Shown: piece after piece, positions 57,165 through 64,000 of the stretch
Layout of the letters: the number at the start of each line of letters is the position of its first letter
Numbering within the stretch: the stretch's first letter is position 1
Assembly: GCA_021234155.1 (NCBI GenBank)
Contig: JAJEKV010000022.1
Span: 2,542,728-2,606,727 of the forward strand
Source: Isoetes taiwanensis
Lineage: Eukaryota; Streptophyta; Lycopodiopsida; Isoetales; Isoetaceae
Length of the DNA stretch: 64,000 nt
Reading direction: 5' to 3'
Position numbers and translations under genes: made by a program
Notes under the pieces: model-generated
Database searches by the model: none
What the model was told of the DNA's origin: nothing
The model's input: only the letters and a program-made list of their open reading frames with translations

Positions 57165-57555
57165 AAAGTACAATGAAGAAGTAAAGATCGACGTGTTCAA
57201 AGCTCGACTTGTTGCCAAGGGATACTCATAAGTGCCAGGTATTGATTTTCATGAAACATTTTCCCCCTGTTGCAAAGCTAATTTGAGTTAAGTTCATTAT
57301 TGCATAGTAGCTGAACATGGTCTTGGTATCAAGCAGATGGATGTCAAGATTGCTTTTCTTAATTTAAAATTAGAAGAGGAAGTGTACATGAGGCAAGCAC
57401 CTAGTTTCATCTCAGCAGGGCAAGAGCAGCTTGTTTACAAACTTCAGAAAGCCATTTAATGCTTAAAACAGTATTCTCGTCAATGGTACAAAACCATCCA
57501 TATATTTCTCTTCAAAAAAAGATTCACAAGGAGCCAATCAGATTGGAATATGTAC
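57165..57555 (+). pseudogene. Ty1/copia reverse transcriptase remnant
   Basis: The frame reads KYNEEVKIDVFKARLVAKGY, then a stop, VPGIDFHETFSP. After a small gap come AEHGLGIKQMDVKIAFLNLK, LEEEVYMRQAPSFISAGQEQ, KLQKAI, a stop, CLKQYSRQWYKT and FTRSQSDWNMY. These are the hallmark copia RT blocks (KARLVAKGYSQ, QMDVKTAFLNG, LKQ..R.WY). The catalytic YVDDM block is not reached. Several stops and a frameshift make this a fossil. No LTRs were recognised nearby. Confidence 0.85.
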
Positions 57556-57608
57556 TAAGTCTTCTCTCAATTTGTAATATTGGTTGAACAACCAAATATA
57601 TAAAATGA

Positions 57609-57700
57609 AGCATATGCTAGGCATATGCCGGCATATACCTGGATATGCCCACAAAGCCACATAAACGAGGGTTTGCCCCCCTAGGGGCAACCCAAAAAAG
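57609..57700. repeat. Dispersed repeat A, copy 3
   Basis: 'gcatatgctaggcatatgcc' starts the copy, followed by acccaca/gccacataaacgag and the terminal hairpin gggtttgcccccctaggggc with 'aaccc'. Confidence 0.8.
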
Positions 57701-58686
57701 ACTACATTATATATGTTGCGAAAACTGCCACCAACTATATAGCTTCACCAAAGCGTGACGATAAATGAAATATCATGATTTCTAGACCATATTGAATGTT
57801 TATTTGACTACAAAAGAGACCAATGTATGCAATGAATATAGCGACATCATTTAGGAACATAAGACATACAAAAGGAACATGCAAAGGTAGGTGTATGGTG
57901 AAGGAAACGCTTTTTAGAATTTTTTGAACTTTACAAAAGAAATATTTCATCATTTGATGAAATGGGAAGAAAAATAAATAGTCCAGCAGTAATCGCAAAT
58001 TAGCACTTAACAATGATGCCCCTCCATGCAAACATATTGGTGCTTGCCGTATAATACATTAAGTGATATACTCTAGTGTTGAGCTTGTATATTGGCCCTG
58101 CTCTTGTTTTCTGATAAGCCACGAACCATTGTTGCTGGTGCTTTCTGTCATAGAAAATAAACAAGGATGAGAAAAACAAGACCATCAATCGCCTCTTTAT
58201 CCTTTACTCTTGCAACTTACATTGTCCTTCGTCCTCAAAGCCAGTTTTCCCTTCAACTTTTTCTTGAGATCATTAAGACTTTTCTCTTCCAGCATGTTTT
58301 CCTTATCGACTATGTTACATTTGTGATGCAGTTCTTCGGTTAACCACACACACTGCTTCAGGTCTTTCTAAACATTTCTTTGATAGCACCTTTGCAATCT
58401 TCTTGATTTGCCTCAGATTTTTGCCCTCTAGGTTCACCTTGCAAACAGTCTCCTACCAGGTTTTATCCCATACCCACAGACCATATCAATTCCTCCCCCT
58501 CCTCGAGATGATTGCCCTCAAGCATGTGGAACACACCAATGTTGCGATCCTTCAAGGAAATAGTTATCCGATGGGCCCCGACCTTTCCAGGCTTTTTTGG
58601 GTTGGTCCACTGCCAAGACCTCCTCTGGAACTTCATCTTGAAGCTCTGTATTTTCATCAGGTACCATAGCACAATCATTTACAGCA
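57701..58686. other. Intergenic, no supported gene
   Basis: Open frames on the minus strand (57735-58031, 58518-58850) are not protein-like and partly overlap repeat A. Confidence 0.45.
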
Positions 58687-58935
58687 TTTGTTGTTTGTAC
58701 ATCGAAACTCAAAGCAGTATGGTAAATAACTGCCATGATGCTTGGAAGAAGAAGAAGGGTCAAGCTGCGCCATAGCCACGCCTGCGAAGGAATGGGGCTG
58801 GATGACCTAGAGTTTACAGGCAGCAGCCAGTTTGGAGCAGTCACCAGCATATGCTAGGCATATGCTATCATATACCTGGATATGCCCACATACCCACATA
58901 AACGAGGGTTTGCCCCCCTAGGGGCAACCCAAAAG
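58687..58935. repeat. Dispersed repeat A, extended copy 4
   Basis: The 250-bp copy starts tttgtacatcgaaactcaaa and runs through 'gaagaagaag', tttggagcagtcacc and the core to ggggcaaccc. The same full-length arrangement recurs at 61546-61802. Confidence 0.8.
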
Positions 58936-59650
58936 ACAATTACATTTACGAAGGGTGCATGTTAGGAAAAAGCAGTAGATAACCTTTCAAAGCCTCAAAG
59001 ACATGAGCAGAAGGAATACTTGATTTGGTGCAAACTGATCTGTACGGCCCTTTAAAATTCAGAGCACGGACAGGTAGATGATATTTAATCTCATTCATAG
59101 ATGACTACAGTAGCAAGATAGAATAATTATACACATTGGAACAATAACATTTACTATAGAATGTGATATGTCAACTATAAACATGAATCCTTCTCAAAGC
59201 AAAGTTTCTAAGCGCACCACAACATGCACGTGTGATGTTCAAGGGTTCACAATATATAATGTCGTGCTGAGAACATCTGCATGGGCAAGAGGGGATATGT
59301 CATTCCTTTAATTAGCTCATAAATGTGTAGAAATGGCTATCAATTTGGACGAGTGCTCAAAAGTAACATAAAGTAGTTCTTTGTATGTGTTTGGGAAAGA
59401 AGGAAAAACTACTTGTGCAAGTTCATAATGTCCATGTACATGACGAAAAGTAAGAGCTATTGTCAACTTGTGCAAGTTTATAATGTCCACGTACATGACG
59501 AAAAGTAAGAGCCATTGTCAAGTTGTGCAAGTTCATAAGGTCCATGTACATAACGTAAAGCTCGGTTACCTGCAATTCAGGCCTCTTGCCCAACCACGCT
59601 ATGCCACGTGGCAATAATTCTAAACAAGAATGTTACTAAGTTTTGAAACT
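58936..59650. repeat. Intergenic with a ~60-bp triplicated unit
   Basis: 'acttgtgcaagtt(c/t)ataatgtcca' and '(t/c)gtacatgacgaaaagtaaga' repeat three times (59409-59560, period about 58 bp). No gene was seen. Confidence 0.7.
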
Positions 59651-59660
59651 AGATTTTTAC

Positions 59661-61027
59661 TCAAAGAACAGTGTCATGTAGCCCAGTTTCTATAATCTGG
59701 GCATGGAGCCACCGGCCTTGCTCTATGCTACCTATGTTGCCACATGCATGTAACAAACTGAGAAATGTAACCTTGTTAGGCTTTATCTCCTCTTGCTGCA
59801 TATTGACATAACATTGTAGAGCATGTTGGTCGTCACCAAGATGCACATATCCTCCAATCAATGCACTCCAGGAAACAACATCTGGACAAGACAAGCCATC
59901 AAAAACATTACATGCCTTCTCCAGGTCTCCATGTTTGGCATATATATCAATCAGCTTGTTTCCCACAAAAATGTCAGGTAGCAGATTATTCTCAACTATT
60001 TGCTCATGAATGCAACCATGGTCTCCTGCTGCACCTATGCTCGATGCTTTCAGAAAGCTCAATGTGTTATAAAGCTCATGTGCTTCTTGTGGACTCCCAC
60101 AGTTAGCATACATATCAATAAGGGCACAAACAACAATGATGTCAAATTGAAACCCACTATCAATTATGCGCTCATTAAAAATCTGCCATGCTCTAAAAGG
60201 TGCTGTGTTTACGCATGCTTTTAAGAGACACAAAGCGGGTAACCGTCGGCCTTACTCCATCATCTTTGCATGTCACGAAATCTTTCTATAGCAAAGTAGC
60301 TCGTTCATGTTTGATAAACCCCAAAAGAATTGCATTCCATGATACCACATTCAGATCCAACAATGTGTCAAAGATCCTCTATGCCTCTCTCAATTCCCCA
60401 CATTTTAGCATACATATCAATGAAGGCATTCCCTATAATGAGTGTTGGTCGAAGACCACTTCCAACAATCGGTGATGAATCGCCTTTTCCATTGTATGGC
60501 ATTTATTGCACCACATGTTTTATGACGCCTGAAAGACAAGCGTAATGCGGATCTATGCCATTATCTTGTATCTTCTCAAAACATCCTAAGGCAAGGCGGT
60601 TTTACCATGTTGTGTATATCCGAGAAATCAGCGTACTCCATGACACCACATCTTGGCAGCGCAATTGGTCGAAGGCATTTGTGCCTCCACCAAGCACCGT
60701 GCACTGGGTATACATATGAATAAGCGTATTCCCAACAACCACCTCGAAGTTAGGCCATTCTCTATGATACATTCATGGATCCTTCCACCCTGCTCAATGG
60801 TAAATACCGCCTTCAGGGATGTTTGCAAATGTAAATTTATGCGCATTCATGCCCTCATATTTCATTACGGAAAACAAGTGAAGAGTCGTCTTACCTTGCC
60901 CATTCTTGGCATTGGCATCAATAATTGCATTCCATGTATGCTGATTTTTAAGGTTTCAATAAAGACATGGTTTGCCTCTACCAAATTTCCAAAGGAGGCA
61001 AGCAGGACGAATAAGATGGTTAGCTAA
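59661..61027 (-). pseudogene. Decayed PPR gene (PLS class)
   Basis: The best segment (60233-59661) has successive PPR motifs: RAWQIFNERIIDSGFQFDII, ALIDMYANCGSPQEAHELYN, HEQIVENNLLPDIFVGNKLI, DIYAKHGDLEKACNVFDGL, PDVVSWSALIGGYVHLGDDQ, MQQEEIKPNKVTFLSLLHAC and IEQGRWLHAQIIETGL. These follow the P-L-S order of organelle RNA-editing PPR proteins. Further blocks with VVSWNAILLGFIKHE-like sense, and a 'GRIHECIIENGL' block at 60846-60628, lie upstream in other frames, so the remains extend to about 61027. Frameshifts separate the blocks and no intact start, transit peptide or E/DYW end is seen. Probably a pseudogene. Confidence 0.7.
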
Positions 61028-61545
61028 AGCGGGGAATATCATTAAGCCCACTTTGGCTTATCAAGAGCTAGAGATGCCTTCCACGTACTAGGTCTCCTAG
61101 ATTTGTGCATCGATGAACCATTTTATAAGCAAGATCTACGGATATTGGGATAACATGTTTATCGGCCTCCCCAAGTGCATTGTCCGACCATCCCCTTCCT
61201 TAAAAACATGGTAAACACGATGCAAGAATAGTAATTGGCTAAAATCTAGTATCGAATGCTAAAGAGCGACAAGGATAAAAGAGGGACGAGACGAGAGAGA
61301 GGGAGAAAGAAACAAACAAAGGTACTGAATGAAGAACTAGGAGAATAATAATCAAGACGCGACCACAATGGCGTAAAGCCATAGATATGAGGCTACTCTT
61401 GATTGTTGCATCGAAGCTGGTGAATTAAGCATATTGGGTTCGCAGGTATAGTTGGTTCAATCCCCTTTTTTTTTTTTTTTTTTTTTTGTAAAACCTTGCG
61501 GTGCTTTCTACGCTCTTCAAAGTGTATGAATGAGACAACAATTCT

Positions 61546-61802
61546 TTTGTTTGTACATCAAACTCAAAGCGGTATGGTAAATAAGCGCCATGCTCTTGGA
61601 AGCCGGAGGAAAATGCTTGGAAGAAGAAGAAGGTCGAGCTCACCATAGCCATGCTGCGGAAGGAATGGGTTTGGATGGATGATAGAGAGTTTACACGCTG
61701 ACCCGCCCGGTTTGGAGGCGATCCACAAGCATATGCTAAGCATATGCCGGCATATACCTGGATATGCCCACATACCCACATAAACGGGGCAACCCAAAAA
61801 AG
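61546..61802. repeat. Dispersed repeat A, extended copy 5
   Basis: The copy starts tttgtacatcaaactcaaag and matches 58687-58935 along most of its length. The terminal hairpin is shortened here: the 'gagggtttgcccccctag' part is missing, leaving aaacggggcaaccc. A poly-T run (61468-61487) preceded by 'gttggttcaatcccc' lies just upstream and may be another SINE-like relic. Confidence 0.75.
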
Positions 61803-61866
61803 AGATAGAGGCTTGGACAGGAAAGTAGGGACGCCCGGATTCTAACGTTAACGCATGGTTTTTCCC

Positions 61867-61877
61867 AGACAAGCAGC

Positions 61878-61956
<79 letters not shown>

Positions 61957-61957
61957 G
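61867..61957. repeat. (GATA)n tetranucleotide microsatellite
   Basis: About 22 uninterrupted GATA units, the same motif as at 12181 but on the other strand. Confidence 0.97.
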
Positions 61958-62427
61958 AAAAATAGTGCACACAGCCTAATCGTGGAGTCCGGCCATCTGT
62001 CACAAGTTTGTGGGAGATCTAACTTGTGGCGAACAGCTGTGTGGATTGTAATCGCTTGCTTGCAAGAAAAGAAATCAAAATATATGTGCAGTGCGGCATC
62101 GGCTATCTGTCACAAAATTATGACGGATGTGAATCTACAGACAGCTGTGAGGATCCTATCCAGAACATGGTTGAATGAGTTGTAAATTATTTTTTCCCTC
62201 ATATAAATATGAGGAGCTCCTCTTCGTCATTTTCATCTGCTTCCGAGGTATGTTTGAGCGCCTTCATACTATAGTTTTTTTTTGTTTATTGTTGTTTCTC
62301 TTTTCATGAGTTATACCAAATAGCTGAATCATGGAAGGCATCCTCGTTAATTCTAACTCTGGATTATACAAGGCATCACTGGCTGCCCCTTAATTTAACT
62401 GATGAAACATGACATGAATGTTTTATT
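61958..62427. other. Short-repeat flank, no supported gene
   Basis: 'ggccatctgtcacaa' (61992) and 'ggctatctgtcacaa' (62100) mark a diverged ~110-bp duplication. ATGAGGAGCTCCTCTTCGTC at 62209 followed by GAG|gtatgt could be a tiny exon, but nothing confirms it. Confidence 0.35.
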
Positions 62428-62595
62428 ATGGCGTGCCAATCAAGTAATATTATTGCAAGCATCCCTCGATCCACCTTCTGCTTAACCAAGTCTGCATTCA
62501 ATGCGAAGAAATCTGCTTCATCAAAAACATGTGCTAGCCTCTATCAAGCTGTATATGAGATCGCCTACAAAAAGCCTGGTGCGAAATTTTTTCAG
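62428..62595 (+). CDS. Possible first coding exon, targeting-peptide-like
   Basis: ATG at 62428 opens 56 codons ending CAG|gtaaaa in phase 0: MACQSSNIIASIPRSTFCL, TKSAFNAKKSASSKTC, and YQAVYEIAYKKPGAKFFQ. The Ser/Thr/Lys-rich, acid-free N-terminus resembles an organelle transit peptide. No second exon was identified; downstream lies the inverted-repeat cluster. It could be chance. Confidence 0.3.
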
Positions 62596-62910
62596 GTAAA
62601 ATGATTGATTTACATGGTTAACAAGTCTAGGTTTTGACATCTAAGTTATCATCATATTCTTTCCATGGAAGTGCCTGCTCACAATTGAAGAGAACGTTGT
62701 CTATTGCAGCCAGTTGGGCACCCAGAACATGATAATCACATGACTGACACCCTGTTTGTGAACTGACAACCCTGTTTGTGGAGCCAATATTGATGGCCAG
62801 AAACATCATATACTTTGTCCATTAACTCAAGCATGACCTTTTTCCATGCTACTTAGATCTACTAAAACTCGATCTGAACCAGGAGGAGCATCAAGCGTAG
62901 CCTGCAAACA

Positions 62911-63436
62911 GACGAAATTTTACTCACCTTAAAATTTCGGCCTTATTCGACCCGTTTTTACACGACGAAAAACACAGTTGAAACTCTGTGGGCATTTTTT
63001 GGCGGCGCCGCTTTCTACCCTGTTTCGGCACAGCCCTGCGTCATCCCTGTTTCTGCTCATCCCTGCTTCTATCCTATTCCGGCTTCTTTCCTGTTCTTCT
63101 TTCCTGTTCCGGCTTCTATCCCTGTTCTTTCCCTGTTCCGGCTTCTTTCCTGTTCTTTCCTGTTCCGGCTTCTATCCCTGTTCTTGTTTCCTGTTCCGGC
63201 TGGCTTCTATCCCTGGCTATGGCGTTTGCATCCCTAGGCTCTGGCCTGATGGCATGAGCAACAATTTTTCCGCAAAGGCTTCTTCTGGCTGTCATAGATA
63301 GAGCTCAAGAACGACCTGAATAAGGTTTCGATTGCATCAAAGATCAAGAACAGTCTTCACAAGTTCAAGAAACACACAGTTCCGGCTGTATCGAGCTCAA
63401 GGACGGCCTAAATTTTAAGGTGAGTAAAATTTCGTC
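62911..63436. mobile_element. 526-bp inverted-repeat element (MITE-like)
   Basis: The terminal inverted repeats are 32 bp and differ at one base. The left arm (62911-62942) begins GACGAAATTTTACTCACCTT and continues aaaatttcggcc; the right arm (63405-63436) is its reverse complement. Inside are a GGCGGCGCCGC block (63001) and a minisatellite of 'cctgttccggcttctatccc' units (63040-63225). The Phe/Pro/Ser/Cys-rich open frames at 62978-63301 come from that minisatellite. No target duplication was found, because another inverted-repeat unit abuts the right end. Confidence 0.75.
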
Positions 63437-63576
63437 GGAGAATTTCACTCACCATTGAAATTTCAGAAGGAAATTTCGAGCAGACCTGGCGGCGCCACTC
63501 GCGGCTCCGCCGCTCGTGGCCCGCCAGGTCAGCTCGAAATTTCCTTCTGAAATTTCAAGGTGAGTGAAATTTCTCC
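63436..63576. repeat. Nested hairpin: 45-bp inverted arms with GC-rich palindromic core
   Basis: Arms 63436-63481 and 63532-63576 (ggagaatttcactcacc... and its complement) match with few mismatches. They share the 'tttcactcacctt' core with the 62911 element. The loop (63482-63531) is itself a GC-rich inverted repeat starting acctggcggcgccactcgcg and ending gtggcccgccaggt. The whole 141 bp can fold into one long hairpin. Confidence 0.85.
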
Positions 63577-63708
63577 TTCCATAACACATTATATGCATAG
63601 CACATCATCATTCCATTTTATCAGTCGACTGTGCCCATTCCTAATACTGATCTCTCCTATGCCAACTATGTTTAGAAGTCTATGTAGACAATGACCTGGA
63701 CCATCTAT

Positions 63709-64000
63709 TTACGTAGGAAGATTTTGCACTTGACAAATCCTGTGCAGGAATAAGATACTTTGGATGTGCAATATAATGCAATCCACAAAGAGGACATGCT
63801 TCCTGTGACTTCCAACCTTTGTCATAGACAATTGTATGCCAATTGGGTAGTTTGCATCTTTAACAACAAAATCACCAACATCATATTCCGTCCACATCCC
63901 ATCCATAAGCATTTCAACAAGTAAATCTTTTGTAGGTGTCATATTCTTTATACGGCATCGTAAAACCTTATGCTGGCCATCTGGTGTAGAAAGAACAAAC
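63709..64000 (-). CDS. Partial unrecognised gene running off the window end
   Basis: The minus-strand frame is open to the window edge: FVLSTPDGQHKVLRCRIKNM, then LLVEMLMDGMWTEYDVGDFV and VKDANYPIG. At about 63835 a second frame continues more plausibly with IVYDKGWKSQEACPLCGLHY and IAHPKYLIPAQDL, so a one-base frameshift or error is likely. The CPLCGLHY...H segment could be a small metal-binding site. The family is not recognised. The gene would extend beyond the window on its 5' side. Confidence 0.4.
   Translation of the reverse strand, partial: FVLSTPDGQHKVLRCRIKNMTPTKDLLVEMLMDGMWTEYDVGDFVVKDANYPIGIQLSMTKVGSHRKHVLFVDCIILHIQSILFLHRICQVQNLPT

Noticed and set aside
62978-63301. Cys/Phe/Pro-rich secreted-like protein
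   Set aside because: It is driven by the 'cctgttccggcttct' minisatellite within an inverted-repeat element, and two frames give the same kind of sequence.

Overview
The window looks like nuclear DNA of a land plant. The evidence is GT-AG spliced genes with AT-rich introns, remnants of PLS-type pentatricopeptide (PPR) genes, a PDR-type ABCG transporter, a plant-type purple acid phosphatase, Ty3 and Ty1/copia remnants (one with a tRNA-iMet primer binding site), and a Mutator-like element with a 9-bp target duplication. A MyTH4-FERM protein without a motor, and transposase-like proteins better known from seed-free plants and animals, make a fern, lycophyte or bryophyte more likely than a flowering plant. 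That last step is inference; the species cannot be named from this sequence.

Layout. 1-3.2 kb: a broken DUF7869-type transposase-like gene, with arrays of the palindrome CTATGCGCGCATAG on both sides of its core. 3.2-5.0 kb: the 3' end of a Ty3-like LTR element. 7.0-8.3 kb: an unrecognised gene interrupted by inverted-repeat DNA. 8.7-10.8 kb: a foldback-like structure made of two opposed arrays of ~20-bp repeats. 13.2 kb: a primer binding site of an LTR element. 15.3-22.7 kb: the one clearly intact gene, 14 exons in frame, encoding a 689-residue MyTH4-FERM protein. 30.0-34.0 kb: a Pack-MULE carrying a truncated phosphatase gene and a second gene fragment. 38.5 kb: a 44-bp palindromic tandem array. 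42.5-46 kb: PPR and ABCG remnants on the minus strand. 46.3-50.6 kb: a second, different RNase H-like transposase-like pseudogene, its 3' repeat array, and an acidic ORF with its own TATA-like box. 51.8-53.5 kb: a minus-strand FCP1-like (HAD) gene whose catalytic Asp motif is missing. 57.2 kb: a copia reverse transcriptase fossil. 59.6-61.0 kb: another decayed PPR gene. 62.4-64.0 kb: possible exons around a cluster of inverted-repeat elements.

The genes do not form a pathway. This is a gene-poor, repeat-rich stretch in which one conserved cytoskeletal-type gene sits among decayed, captured and mobile sequences. The strongest leads are the two transposase-like families with their short-repeat arrays, the Pack-MULE, and the inverted-repeat structures. 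Splice sites were read by eye and frame-checked; homology calls rest on recognised motifs, not on database searches.
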